In this document: positions 43,458 to 52,648 of the stretch, piece after piece
Position numbering within the stretch: position 1 is the first letter of the stretch
How the letters are laid out: each line of letters starts with the position of its first letter
NCBI GenBank assembly: GCA_045589595.1
Contig: JAZNPK010000028.1
Coordinates: 62,001-126,000 of the forward strand
From: SIG77 sp045589595
Lineage (GTDB): Bacteria; Verrucomicrobiota; Lentisphaeria; Victivallales; UBA1829
Direction of reading: 5' to 3'
DNA: 64,000 bases
Translations under genes and position numbers: made by a program
Notes under the pieces: generated by a model
Told to the model about the DNA's origin: nothing
Seen by the model: only the letters and a program-made list of their open reading frames with translations
Database searches by the model: none

Positions 43458-44774
43458 ATGGCCGAAGAACTGAAAGATGCTGTGACACTCGTCTGCAGCG
43501 AAGTCGCACCCTGCGAACAGAAAATCGAATTCACCGTTACCGCTGAAGGCGTCAGTGCAGTTTTCAAAAAAGCTGCCAAGACCGCTCAGAAACATGCCAA
43601 TATCCCCGGCTTCCGCGTCGGCAAAGCTCCGCTGGATATGGTGGCAAAGCGTTATGCCTCCTACATCGCAGAAGATGCGGAAAAAGAACTTCAGGGCATT
43701 GCTTTTGAAAAACTTTCCGCCAACGAAGATGACAAACTGGATATTGTTGCGTTCGGCAGCCTTGATGCTTCTGAAAAGCCCGAAAACGGCAAAGAATATA
43801 AATTCGCCATCCAGGTGGAAACGGCTCCTGAATTTGAACTGCCGGACTACAAAGCGTTCCAGTACGAATCCACCACGGAAGAAACGGTCGATGCCCGCGT
43901 TGCATCCCGTCTGGAATACCTGAAAGGTCTCTATTCCGACTACGCCACCATCACCGGTGCGGCTCAGAAGGGCGACATGATGAAGGTTTCCTACTCCAGC
44001 GATCTGGAACTGGCTGAAGATGCTTCCGCTTCTCTCCAGCGTGCTGCCAAAGCCGATGATTCCTGGATCTGGCTCAACGAACCCGAACAGTTCCCCGGCA
44101 TCATCGCAGCTCTTGAAGGCAAAGAGATCGGTGTGGAAGTTCCTGTTGCTGTTGCATTCCCCGCCGACTGGCGTGAAGCCGCTCTGCAGGACAAGACGGT
44201 GAACTACACCTTCAAGATCCATGAGATCCAGCGCAAGAGCCCCATCGAATCCGATGAAGCTCTGGCAGAAAAACTCCGCGCTGAATCTGTTGAAAAGATG
44301 ATGGAAGACATCAAGTCCGGCGCTGAAAAAGAACTGGAATACGAACAGAAGGAAGCCAAAAAACAGCAGGCTCTGGAACAGCTCCTCCCCGCGATCGAAG
44401 CCGTGGAACTGCCCAAAGGTCTCCTCGCCAATACCGTCCAGCGTGAATTCCAGCGCATTGCGGAACGCCTTGTCCGCAGCGAACAGGATGTGGAAACATT
44501 CAAAGCCGACCGCGAAAAACACATGGAAGAAGCTCAGGCTGAAGCGGATAAATATCTGCGCAAGTTCTTCATTCTCCGCAAGGTTGCCAATGTGGAAAAG
44601 ATCTTTGTGTCCGAAGAGGAAGTGGATGCCCAGATCAAGGGTATGTGTGCTTACATGGGCTATAAAGAAGCGGATGTTCGCAAAATGCTCAGCCGTAACG
44701 GCGGCACCGCTGAACTGCAGTCCGATATCCTGATGAACAAGGCTCTGGAAGCAGTTGTCAACGCCGCTGAATAA
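43458..44774 (+). CDS. tig: Trigger factor
   Basis: 438 residues. A ribosome-bound chaperone for new chains. The ribosome-docking signature GFRVGKAP is at about 50-57. The middle PPIase (FKBP-like) region at about 155-250 is poorly conserved, and the C-terminal helical cradle occupies about 260-438. AAAGAGAAC precedes the ATG. It is followed after 30 bases by clpP and then clpX, the gene order tig-clpP-clpX common in bacteria. Confidence 0.94.
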   Translation: MAEELKDAVTLVCSEVAPCEQKIEFTVTAEGVSAVFKKAAKTAQKHANIPGFRVGKAPLDMVAKRYASYIAEDAEKELQGIAFEKLSANEDDKLDIVAFGSLDASEKPENGKEYKFAIQVETAPEFELPDYKAFQYESTTEETVDARVASRLEYLKGLYSDYATITGAAQKGDMMKVSYSSDLELAEDASASLQRAAKADDSWIWLNEPEQFPGIIAALEGKEIGVEVPVAVAFPADWREAALQDKTVNYTFKIHEIQRKSPIESDEALAEKLRAESVEKMMEDIKSGAEKELEYEQKEAKKQQALEQLLPAIEAVELPKGLLANTVQREFQRIAERLVRSEQDVETFKADREKHMEEAQAEADKYLRKFFILRKVANVEKIFVSEEEVDAQIKGMCAYMGYKEADVRKMLSRNGGTAELQSDILMNKALEAVVNAAE

Positions 44775-44804
44775 TTTTACAGACACGAAAGAGGAGAGAT
44801 CATT

Positions 44805-45413
44805 ATGACAGTGAAAGCAGGCAGTTATTTTGTCCCGACAGTTGTTGAACAGGTTGCAGGCGGCGAACGCGGCTACGACATCTATTCCCGTTTGCTGAAG
44901 GACCGCATCATCCTTCTCGGTACTGAGATCGATGACAGCGTTGCCAACCTGATCGTTGCGGAACTGCTGTTTCTTCAGTCTGAAGATCCGAAAAAGGATA
45001 TTGATCTCTACATCAATTCCCCCGGCGGTTCCGTGACGGACGGGCTTGCCATCTATGATACGATCCAGATGCTTTCCTGCGATGTCCGCACCTATTGCGT
45101 GGGACAGGCGGCAAGTATGGGCGCAGTTCTTCTCTGCGCCGGAGCAAAGGGCAAACGTTTTGCGCTGCCCAATTCCCGTATCATGATCCATCAGCCCTGG
45201 GGCGGTGCCAAGGGAACGGCTGCCGATATCGACATTCAGGCAAAAGAGATCATCAAGATGCGCACCCAGCTGAACGGGATCATTGCGCGTCATTCCGGAC
45301 AGACGATCCAGAAGATCGCCCGCGATACGGAACGGGATTTCTTCATGTCTGCTGCAGATGCCGCAAAATACGGTATCGTTGACAATGTTCTCGAACCCCG
45401 TGAGCGGAACTGA
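44805..45413 (+). CDS. clpP: ATP-dependent Clp protease proteolytic subunit
   Basis: 202 residues. A serine protease forming the ClpP barrel, used with ClpX (next gene) and ClpC (16869-19409). The catalytic triad is S104 (GQAASMGA), H129 (MIHQPWGG) and D178 (TERDFFMS). AGAGGAG precedes the ATG, and the following clpX starts eight bases after its stop. Confidence 0.97.
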   Translation: MTVKAGSYFVPTVVEQVAGGERGYDIYSRLLKDRIILLGTEIDDSVANLIVAELLFLQSEDPKKDIDLYINSPGGSVTDGLAIYDTIQMLSCDVRTYCVGQAASMGAVLLCAGAKGKRFALPNSRIMIHQPWGGAKGTAADIDIQAKEIIKMRTQLNGIIARHSGQTIQKIARDTERDFFMSAADAAKYGIVDNVLEPRERN

Positions 45414-45421
45414 GGCTGAAC

Positions 45422-46717
45422 ATGGCTGATGATAAGAAAGACTGCTGCTCGTTTTGCGGTCGCCCGTCCAAAGTCACCGGACCGATGGTGACCGGACCCG
45501 GCGGCGCAAACATCTGCAAGGATTGCGTCACGATCTGCGAAGATATGCTTTCCGGCGGCAAAAGCAGAAATGCCGGAGCGCAACAGAAAAATGCCGTGTC
45601 GGATTTTGTCCGCAGTTTGAATGTGCCGAAGCCTGCCGAGATCAAAGCTGAACTTGATAAGTTCGTGATCGGTCAGGAAGCGACAAAGAAAACTCTTGCG
45701 GTCGCCGTTTACAATCATTACAAACGGCTGCAGTCGCAGGTGAACGATCAGGATGCGGATGCCGGAGTGGAGATCGAAAAGAGCAATGTGCTGCTCATCG
45801 GTCCCACCGGTTCCGGTAAGACACTCATCGCGCGGACACTGGCAAAAATGCTTAATGTCCCGTTCTGTATCACCGATGCAACCACCCTGACCGAAGCCGG
45901 TTACGTGGGCGAAGACGTGGAAAATATCATTCTCCGTCTCGTTCAGGCGGCGGATTATGATGTGGAAAAAGCCCAGCTCGGCATCATCTATGTGGATGAG
46001 ATCGACAAGATCGCCAAGAAGGGCGAAAATATGTCCATCACCCGTGACGTTTCCGGGGAAGGCGTGCAGCAGTCCCTGCTGAAAATTCTGGAAGGGACCA
46101 TTTCCAATGTTCCCCCGAAGGGCGGCAGAAAACATCCCCAGCAGGAATATCTCCACGTGGATACAACGAATATCCTCTTTATCTGCGGCGGCGCATTTGT
46201 CGGTCTGGATAAGATCGTACAACGGCGTGTGGGACATCATGTTCTCGGTTTTGCCACGCCGGAAGAAGCGGCAGACCGTCAGCGCAAATGGGAGGAAGAG
46301 GAAAAAGAAGCCGCAAAAGCCATGCCTTCCACTGAACCGGAAGACTTGGTCCGTTTCGGTCTGATCCCGGAATTCATCGGTCGTCTGCCCGTCGTAACGG
46401 CGCTGGAACCACTCTCCAAAGAAGATCTGCTCAAGATCCTGGTGGAACCGAAAAATGCTGTTACCCGCCAGTATGCCAAACTGCTGGCAATGGAAAATGT
46501 GAAGCTCACATTCCGCGATGATGCACTGGAACGGCTCGCTGAACTGGCATACCGGAAAGGGACCGGTGCACGCGGTCTGCGTTCCCTCATCGAAAATGTG
46601 ATGGTCGATATTATGTTCAATGTGCCGTCCGCTGATGGCGTTTTGGAATGTATCATCACTGCCGATACCGTGAACGGCGGAGAACCTCAACTCGTCCGGG
46701 CAAAGAAGAAAAAATAA
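45422..46717 (+). CDS. clpX: ATP-dependent Clp protease ATP-binding subunit ClpX
   Basis: 431 residues. It unfolds substrates for ClpP. The N-terminal zinc-binding domain has the CSFC...CKDC cysteines (about 10-40). The AAA+ core has Walker A GPTGSGKT at about 130 and Walker B VDEIDKI, plus the pore loop GYVGED and the ClpP-binding IGF-like loop region (VGHHVLGF). It ends in a TAATG overlap with the next gene. Confidence 0.97.
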   Translation: MADDKKDCCSFCGRPSKVTGPMVTGPGGANICKDCVTICEDMLSGGKSRNAGAQQKNAVSDFVRSLNVPKPAEIKAELDKFVIGQEATKKTLAVAVYNHYKRLQSQVNDQDADAGVEIEKSNVLLIGPTGSGKTLIARTLAKMLNVPFCITDATTLTEAGYVGEDVENIILRLVQAADYDVEKAQLGIIYVDEIDKIAKKGENMSITRDVSGEGVQQSLLKILEGTISNVPPKGGRKHPQQEYLHVDTTNILFICGGAFVGLDKIVQRRVGHHVLGFATPEEAADRQRKWEEEEKEAAKAMPSTEPEDLVRFGLIPEFIGRLPVVTALEPLSKEDLLKILVEPKNAVTRQYAKLLAMENVKLTFRDDALERLAELAYRKGTGARGLRSLIENVMVDIMFNVPSADGVLECIITADTVNGGEPQLVRAKKKK

Positions 46718-47127
46718 TGTCTGCTCTGATCCTGTTCTGGCTGCTCTTCTGCGTACTCGTTCCCGGTATGCTCTGCCGCTTGATGGTGAAAAAGCCCCTC
46801 TGGTTCGCAACGGTACGGCAGAAATTGCTGTTCGTCCTGATCTACAGCGCACTTTCCTGGCTCCTTACCAACGGACTCTGGTTTATCCCGTATCAGCTCG
46901 GATGGCTTGAGATCCGCGGTCCCGAAGCCGGTATGGCTGTCACAAGCGGTTGGCTCTATCTCTGGATCACATCCCTGCCGATGCTCCTGATCTTTACCGC
47001 TTACCGCCGTATCGCAGCTGTCATGGCGGAAAAGAAACAGACCGATAATATTCCAGCCGTCCGCGTCGCCGCTGTATGCCTGTTTCTCCTGATCTTCGTC
47101 TGCCTGTATTTCAGTCTGGCAGATTGA
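46717..47127 (+). CDS. Small membrane protein of unknown function
   Basis: 136 residues. The start ATG shares its A with the clpX stop (TAATG), so translation is coupled to clpX; the longer in-frame reading would lie within clpX. Four hydrophobic segments are predicted (about 1-20, 33-55, 75-95 and 112-133), with short charged loops. No family was recognised. The gene ends directly at the left arm of a large inverted-repeat element. Confidence 0.65.
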   Translation: MSALILFWLLFCVLVPGMLCRLMVKKPLWFATVRQKLLFVLIYSALSWLLTNGLWFIPYQLGWLEIRGPEAGMAVTSGWLYLWITSLPMLLIFTAYRRIAAVMAEKKQTDNIPAVRVAAVCLFLLIFVCLYFSLAD

Positions 47128-47130
47128 GGA

Positions 47131-47281
47131 AAAACGGGGCGCGGCACACCGGAACACAGTTCCGGCTGATCCCACACTGAACACAAAAAAACGCTCCATC
47201 CGGTTCGCCGGATGGAGCGTTTCTCATTTTTGTGTCCGGGTGGGATCAGGGCGGCGGAGCCGCCGTGCCGCGCCCCGTTTT
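47131..47281. repeat. Three-armed inverted-repeat element A with bidirectional terminator
   Basis: This 151-base junction between two convergent genes folds completely. A perfect 17-bp outer stem (47131-47147 with 47265-47281) encloses a left hairpin (47149-47165, CCGGAAC/GTTCCGG), a long central arm (47167-47248: TGATCCCAC/GTGGGATCA, then ACACAAAAA/TTTTTGTGT, then a terminator hairpin closing on a TTCG loop) and a right hairpin (47250-47264, GGCGGC/GCCGCC). The central hairpin with A-run and T-run flanks acts as a terminator in both directions. Confidence 0.85.
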
Positions 47282-47282
47282 T

Positions 47283-48587
47283 TTACAGTTCGATGCCGTC
47301 GTTGATGAGGGCCTGCTGGACTTTCTTGATATCCACATCCCGTTCAGAGACGCCGTCTTTGACAGCGATCGCTGCAGCTGTTCCGCATCCCTGACCGATA
47401 CCGGTGCAGACGGACATGATACGGAAGTTGGAGTGTGCCTTGTGGGTACCGCAGATACATCTGCCGGCAAGGAGAAGACCTTCGATCTTTTCGGGGACAC
47501 ATGCGCGGTAGGGAACGGTGTAAGGTCCTTTGGAGTGGAAGTGCTGCTGGGCACCGTTTTTGTCCAGACCGGCGCCTTCGATGTTGTGGATATCGAAGTT
47601 GAAGGAGGACTTTGTTGCGATCCAGTCATCGAAGACGCGGCCGGCAACGATATCTTCCGCGGTGACGCAGTAGAGACCTTTCACGTGGCGAGTTTCGCGG
47701 ACGCCCACATAACTTGCGGCGGAGATCACATAGCAGTGTTCGTAACCGGGCGCATATTCCCGGAGGAACTTGACGATCTGGGGGATCTGTTTCTGACAGG
47801 TGATTTCCGCTTCCGTCAGGGAGCGGGCATCGGTGCCGTCGATATTGATCACGTTGGTCATATTGACGACCACAACGCCGGGCATACTGGAGGCGTAGAG
47901 CAGAACGTGACCGGCGGGATGGGGCAGAATGGATTTGCCGAGAGACTGGATCTCGCCTTTGGGAACGTTCACATAGGATTCAAAGGAGCAGGGGAAGATG
48001 GCGTTTTCCATATCCACGTTCATCAGTTTGAACATGAGGGTAACGGGCTGCATCTTGTTGTCTTCTTCTCTGCCGAGCTGGAATTCAGCGCCTGCGAGAG
48101 CGGCAACGTCGCCGTCTCCGGTACAGTCGATCACCACTTTACATTCCACCAGTTCTCTGCCGGATTTGCTTTCGGTGATGACACCGGTGATGCGGTTGCC
48201 GTCTTTGCGGACCGCTGCGACCATGGTATGGAGCTGGACAGTGACACCTGCTTCTTCCATCATTTCAAACAGCACGAGACGCTGTTTTTCGTGGTTGATG
48301 ACGTTGGGAGGACTGATCTTTTCGTTTTCCCATGGATCGTTCATGCAGCGTTTCAGAAGTTCGCGGAGAATGGAACTGCCGGATGTGCCGCCCCAGTGGG
48401 ACATCATTCCGGGGACCGCCATACCGCCCAGCTGGGCAGTCTGTTCCAGCAGAAGGGTCTTTGCTCCGTTGCGTGCCGCTGCGATCGCCGCGCCGATACC
48501 GGCAGGTCCGCCGCCAGCCACGATCACATCATAACTTCCGACAACCGGGATCTGTTTCGCCGGTTCTTCATAAAATGCCTGTGCCAT
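47283..48587 (-). CDS. FAD-dependent oxidoreductase (FAD_oxidored family)
   Basis: 434 residues. The N-terminal Rossmann motif GGGPAGIGAAIAAARNG (about 24-40) binds FAD, followed by LLEQTAQLGGMA, and the C-terminal GRCICGTHKAHSNFRIMSVCTGIGQGCG region matches the FAD_oxidored (PF12831-type) family. Members oxidise varied substrates and often accompany carbohydrate genes; the substrate is unknown. The start is read as the second of two adjacent ATG codons, because GAGG is correctly spaced from it. It has no partner gene on the same transcript and ends at the right arm of element A. Confidence 0.85.
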   Translation of the reverse strand: MAQAFYEEPAKQIPVVGSYDVIVAGGGPAGIGAAIAAARNGAKTLLLEQTAQLGGMAVPGMMSHWGGTSGSSILRELLKRCMNDPWENEKISPPNVINHEKQRLVLFEMMEEAGVTVQLHTMVAAVRKDGNRITGVITESKSGRELVECKVVIDCTGDGDVAALAGAEFQLGREEDNKMQPVTLMFKLMNVDMENAIFPCSFESYVNVPKGEIQSLGKSILPHPAGHVLLYASSMPGVVVVNMTNVINIDGTDARSLTEAEITCQKQIPQIVKFLREYAPGYEHCYVISAASYVGVRETRHVKGLYCVTAEDIVAGRVFDDWIATKSSFNFDIHNIEGAGLDKNGAQQHFHSKGPYTVPYRACVPEKIEGLLLAGRCICGTHKAHSNFRIMSVCTGIGQGCGTAAAIAVKDGVSERDVDIKKVQQALINDGIEL

Positions 48588-48738
48588 CATTCACCTCGTG
48601 TGTTGAAGGGGTTAAGGTTTATCATTCTGTTAATCAATATACCTTGCTTTTCAGGTCTGTCCTTGAATTTTTTACAGGAAACATCTTGAAAAATTACGGT
48701 TTTGATGTTTTTTCTTGTATTTTTTCAGCAGAACGGTC

Positions 48739-49893
48739 TTATTTTTTCAACTTTTGCAGCAAATCCAACACGTCTTCATCGCTCATGTGGCGGGGATTGG
48801 ATTTCATGCTTGCACTGCGGCAGTTTTTCACGATGAAGGGGAAATGTTCGTCTGTCAGACCGTAATCCGCAAATGTGGCTAGGATGTTCAGGGCTTTTGC
48901 CAGCCGTTTGGATTCTTCCACGAATACGGCGGCGGCATCAGCAGGATCACCGCAGGATGCGGAGGGCGGCAGGAGATCCAGCGCGAAAGCCATATCCGCA
49001 TAATCCCGCGCGGCGGCATCTGTATTGAATTCAAAAATGTAAGGCATCAGGACCGCGCACGCCACGCCGTGGGGAACATGGAGCAGCGACCCGACAGGAT
49101 GCGCCAATCCGTGAACGGCACCCAGTCCGCAGGGTGCGAACGCCATTCCTGCGAGCATGGACCCTTCCGCCATGGCATTCCGGGCATCGTGATCTCCGCT
49201 GCAGGCGCGTTCCAGATTTTTGTCGATGAGCCGTAATGCTTTCAGCGCCAATGCTTTCGTGTAGGTTCCGGCGGCAGGATTGGTATAAGCTTCCGTTGCC
49301 TGGACAAATGCATCCAGACCGCTGGCGGCGGTGAGAACCGGCGGGCAGGAGTATGTCAGTTCCGGATCGACGATCGCGGCATCGGCAGTCATAAACGGAC
49401 TGCGGAGCGATTTTTTGACTTGTGTCGCAGCATCAGTCAGTACGGAATTTTTTGTCATTTCCGCACCGGTCCCGGCAGTTGCGGGCAGGGCGGCAAAGAA
49501 GAGACCTTTTGCATCGATCGTCTTTTTGCCGGAAAAATAATCGCTGCACCATCCGTCAGCGGAAATGATGGCAGCTGCCGCCTTTGCTGTGTCGATGATA
49601 CTGCCGCCGCCGATGGCGACCACCGCCTGCGCCCGGAAGTCCCGTCCCGCCGCAATGACCCGGTCCACATCTTCCAGCGGCGGTTCCGGAGCGATGCCGG
49701 AAATGATCTGTACCGACCGGTCCGTCAGCGTGGCGGCGATCCTGTCCGTTGTTCCGTCTTTCAGCAGATGCGTGCCGGACACGATCAGGATGCGTTCTGC
49801 GGCGGCAGGCAGGACAGTGTTGAGTTCTTTGACGGCGCCGCATCCGAAACAGACGCGGGCAGGGAGGTTCAGCAGGTAGGATGATGTATTCAT
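48739..49893 (-). CDS. Iron-containing alcohol dehydrogenase
   Basis: 384 residues of the group III alcohol dehydrogenase family. The NAD-binding GGGSIIDTAKA motif is at about 97-107, and the metal ligands lie in HGLAHPVGSLLHVPHG (about 260-280) with an upstream Asp. Such enzymes reduce aldehydes to alcohols or use sugar and diol substrates; which one is not evident. The start overlaps the end of rnc by four bases, so the two are co-transcribed. It could serve fermentative redox balance with the PFOR. Confidence 0.92.
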   Translation of the reverse strand: MNTSSYLLNLPARVCFGCGAVKELNTVLPAAAERILIVSGTHLLKDGTTDRIAATLTDRSVQIISGIAPEPPLEDVDRVIAAGRDFRAQAVVAIGGGSIIDTAKAAAAIISADGWCSDYFSGKKTIDAKGLFFAALPATAGTGAEMTKNSVLTDAATQVKKSLRSPFMTADAAIVDPELTYSCPPVLTAASGLDAFVQATEAYTNPAAGTYTKALALKALRLIDKNLERACSGDHDARNAMAEGSMLAGMAFAPCGLGAVHGLAHPVGSLLHVPHGVACAVLMPYIFEFNTDAAARDYADMAFALDLLPPSASCGDPADAAAVFVEESKRLAKALNILATFADYGLTDEHFPFIVKNCRSASMKSNPRHMSDEDVLDLLQKLKK

Positions 49894-50627
49894 GACGGGG
49901 GATTTTCTTCCTGTTGTTTCTGATTTGCTTCAGCTTCTTCCCGTTTCAACCGTTCGAGCAGTTTTTCCGCGGCGGAACATTCCGCATGTTTCCGGCTGGA
50001 TGCTGTGGCATTTTCGGGATCGTGTTTGCCCAGCCTGACTTCCACCGTGTATACTGGCATGTGATCGGGTCCGCTGACGGAGAGGACGCGGTAGGAAGGG
50101 ATCCCCATACCGCGCTGCTGTGTGAATTCCTGCAAAGCGCCTTTGGGGTTCTGACCGTTCAGGACCGATCTGGGATCGGGGATCTGCCGGTTGAGGATAT
50201 TCAGGAAAAATGTTCTTGCGGCATCCAGCCCCTGATCAAGGTAGATGGCGCCGACGAAAGCCTCGAATGTATCACAGAGTGTGGAATCGCGGTCTGCGCC
50301 GTTGAGTTCGATTTCGCCCCTGCCGAGGAGGAGGTAATCGCCGAGTCCGATACTGCGTGCAAAGGCGGAAAGGGAATCCTGATTGACCAGAGCCGACCGG
50401 ATCCTTGTCAGCATCCCCTCCTGCAGATCGGCATACCGTTTATAAAGTTCTTCAGTCATAAGGATCTGGACCACGGCATCGCCGAGCAGTTCCAGCCGCT
50501 GATTGTCATATTTCAGATTATGTTCAGCGGCAAAAGATTTGTGAGTGAACGCCTCCCGGCAGAGTGCGGGATCGTTGAAATGGAGTCCGAAGACTCTTTC
50601 CAGTTTTGTAAAATCGCCTGCGGACAT
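49890..50627 (-). CDS. rnc: Ribonuclease III
   Basis: 245 residues. It cleaves double-stranded RNA in rRNA and mRNA processing. The RNase III signature NQRLELLGDAVVQ at about 42-54 carries the catalytic Glu and Asp residues, and a double-stranded RNA-binding domain occupies about 160-230 (GALQEFTQQRG...KHAECSAAEKLLERL). The C-terminal tail is Gln/Glu-rich. The start is the ATG at 50627; an AGGAG lies somewhat distant (14 bases). It overlaps the alcohol dehydrogenase gene by four bases. Confidence 0.97.
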   Translation of the reverse strand: MSAGDFTKLERVFGLHFNDPALCREAFTHKSFAAEHNLKYDNQRLELLGDAVVQILMTEELYKRYADLQEGMLTRIRSALVNQDSLSAFARSIGLGDYLLLGRGEIELNGADRDSTLCDTFEAFVGAIYLDQGLDAARTFFLNILNRQIPDPRSVLNGQNPKGALQEFTQQRGMGIPSYRVLSVSGPDHMPVYTVEVRLGKHDPENATASSRKHAECSAAEKLLERLKREEAEANQKQQEENPPS

Positions 50628-50680
50628 ATTCAGCTGCGTTTCTCCTGTTCAGTTTTACGGGATCTTATTTTAACATCATT

Positions 50681-50708
50681 AATATAGGCGTTCAATCAAA
50701 AAATGCAA
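50681..50708 (-). promoter_or_regulatory. Promoter of rnc
   Basis: On the minus strand TTGCAT, 16-bp spacer, TATATT, about 54 bases before the start. Confidence 0.65.
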
Positions 50709-50750
50709 GACGCTGTTCAAAACCTTTCGGGAGTTCCGTAAAAAATCCAC

Positions 50751-50779
50751 TTGCAAAAAGGGGATAGATGCGCTATATT
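50751..50779 (+). promoter_or_regulatory. Promoter of parE-parC
   Basis: TTGCAA, 17-bp spacer, TATATT. The expected start of transcription lies only about ten bases before the first in-frame ATG (50797), which favours the second ATG (50815) as the translation start. Confidence 0.7.
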
Positions 50780-50814
50780 ACCGGCGTAAAATAAGTATGA
50801 AGAAGGATTGGAAT

Positions 50815-52644
50815 ATGCCGCTGAATGAAGAAACTGACCTGCTTCAACCGCAGGTTGCCACTTATGATGAACATGATATCAAAACCCTGCAGGGTCTGGA
50901 GCATATCCGGCAGCGTCCGGGTATGTATATCGGGCGTCTGGGAGACGGTGCTTCCCCCGAAGACGGTATTTATGTTCTGTTCAAGGAAGTGATCGATAAC
51001 TCCATTGACGAATATGTGATGGGGTTTGGTCGCCGGATCGATGTGACGATCGAAGAAAATACGATCACGATCCGCGACTACGGGCGCGGTATTCCTCCCG
51101 GCAAACTGGTGGATTGCGTATCCAATCTGAATACGGGCGGAAAATTTGATTCCGATAAATACCAGTTTTCTGTGGGGATGAACGGCGTCGGTACCAAGGC
51201 GGTGAATGCGTTGTCCAGCCGTTTTGTTGCGGAATCCATCCGCGGCGGAAAATCCAAGCGTGCCTTTTTTGCTTATGGAAAACTTCAGGAAGTGATCGAC
51301 TCTGACACGGAAGAACGGGATGGGACGCGGATCAGTTTCACGCCCGATCCGGAACTGTTTGTCAATTACCGGATCCGGACGGAATTTGTGGAACGGCGTC
51401 TGTGGATGTATGCCTACCTGAACAGCGGTCTCTCTCTGTATCTGAACAATCAGCGCTACTACTCCAAAAACGGTTTGCGGGATCTGCTGGACAACGAGAT
51501 CGAAGCCGATTCGGAACTTTATCCCATCGTTCATTACAAGGACAACCGGATAGAATTTGCATTCTGCCATGCGGCGGACAGCGGTGAAAAATATTTTTCA
51601 TTTGTGAACGGTCAGTACACCACCGACGGCGGGACGCATCTTTCCGCCTTCAAGGGCGGTTTGCTCCGGGCAGTGAACGAACATTTCAGCAGCGAATTTG
51701 ATGCGCGGGACCTGCGTGACGGTATTGTCGGTGCGGTTGCGGTCAAGATCAAAAATCCCGTATTTGAATCCCAGACCAAAAATAAACTGGGCAATACCGA
51801 TGTGAAAGCATGGATCGAAAATACGGTCAAAACGGCAGTGATCGACTTTCTGCTGAAAAATCCGCCGGAAGCTGAAAAACTTCTGGAAAAAGTCAAGCGC
51901 AACGAAGAACTCCGCCGTGCGTTCAACAAGATCAAAAGCGGCACCAAAGAGATGGCAAAACGCCTCAGTCTGCGGAACAGTAAATTGAGCGATTGCAAAT
52001 GTCATTTCGGGGATCACTCCAAACTGGCGGACAATACCATGATCTTTCTGGTGGAAGGTGACTCTGCGGGCGGCAGTCTGACCCAGAGCCGTGATGCCAA
52101 TTATCAGGCAGTCTTTTCCCTGCGCGGCAAACCCCTGAATTGCTACGGCAAGAAACTGGATCAGGTCTATACCAACGAGGAACTGTACTACATTACCAAG
52201 ACGCTGAACATTGATGAAGATGTGGAAAATCTGCGCTATGCCAAAGTCATCATTGCATCCGATGCCGACGTTGACGGACTGCATATCCGCAATCTGCTGA
52301 TCACGTTCTTCCTGAGTTATTTTGAGTCGCTGGTCATGAGCGGTCATCTTTATATCCTTGAAACGCCTCTGTTCCGCGTCCGCAACAAACACGAGACGCA
52401 TTACTGTTATACGGAACAGGAACGGGACGAAGTTGCGGCGAAACTGGGCAAATCTGCAGAGATCACCCGTTTCAAAGGTCTCGGTGAGATCAATCCGGAT
52501 GAGTTTCAGCAGTTCATCGGACCGGATATCCGTCTTGAAAAGGTGACGATCGAAAACAGCAAAGGCATCCCGGAAATGCTGAAGTTCTATATGGGTGACA
52601 ATACCCCGGAACGTTGGGAACATATTGTGGAACATCTGGTGTGA
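50815..52644 (+). CDS. parE: Type IIA topoisomerase B subunit (ParE-like)
   Basis: 609 residues from the ATG at 50815 (AAGGA upstream); an ATG six codons earlier lacks a ribosome site. GHKL ATPase elements are IDNSIDE, DYGRGIP and the lid GMNGVGTKAVNALS; the transducer domain follows, then the TOPRIM acids in LVEGDSAGG and ASDADVDGLHI. The C-terminal PERWEHIVEHL matches ParE/GyrB tails. The length and close pairing with a ParC-like gene four bases downstream suggest topoisomerase IV, which separates daughter chromosomes, rather than gyrase. A gyrase function cannot be excluded. Confidence 0.9.
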   Translation: MPLNEETDLLQPQVATYDEHDIKTLQGLEHIRQRPGMYIGRLGDGASPEDGIYVLFKEVIDNSIDEYVMGFGRRIDVTIEENTITIRDYGRGIPPGKLVDCVSNLNTGGKFDSDKYQFSVGMNGVGTKAVNALSSRFVAESIRGGKSKRAFFAYGKLQEVIDSDTEERDGTRISFTPDPELFVNYRIRTEFVERRLWMYAYLNSGLSLYLNNQRYYSKNGLRDLLDNEIEADSELYPIVHYKDNRIEFAFCHAADSGEKYFSFVNGQYTTDGGTHLSAFKGGLLRAVNEHFSSEFDARDLRDGIVGAVAVKIKNPVFESQTKNKLGNTDVKAWIENTVKTAVIDFLLKNPPEAEKLLEKVKRNEELRRAFNKIKSGTKEMAKRLSLRNSKLSDCKCHFGDHSKLADNTMIFLVEGDSAGGSLTQSRDANYQAVFSLRGKPLNCYGKKLDQVYTNEELYYITKTLNIDEDVENLRYAKVIIASDADVDGLHIRNLLITFFLSYFESLVMSGHLYILETPLFRVRNKHETHYCYTEQERDEVAAKLGKSAEITRFKGLGEINPDEFQQFIGPDIRLEKVTIENSKGIPEMLKFYMGDNTPERWEHIVEHLV

Positions 52645-52648
52645 TATT

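Noticed and set aside
47128..47282. Inverted repeat considered as an insertion-sequence remnant
   Set aside because: No transposase remnant lies inside and the interior is a terminator; described instead as a structured junction element.
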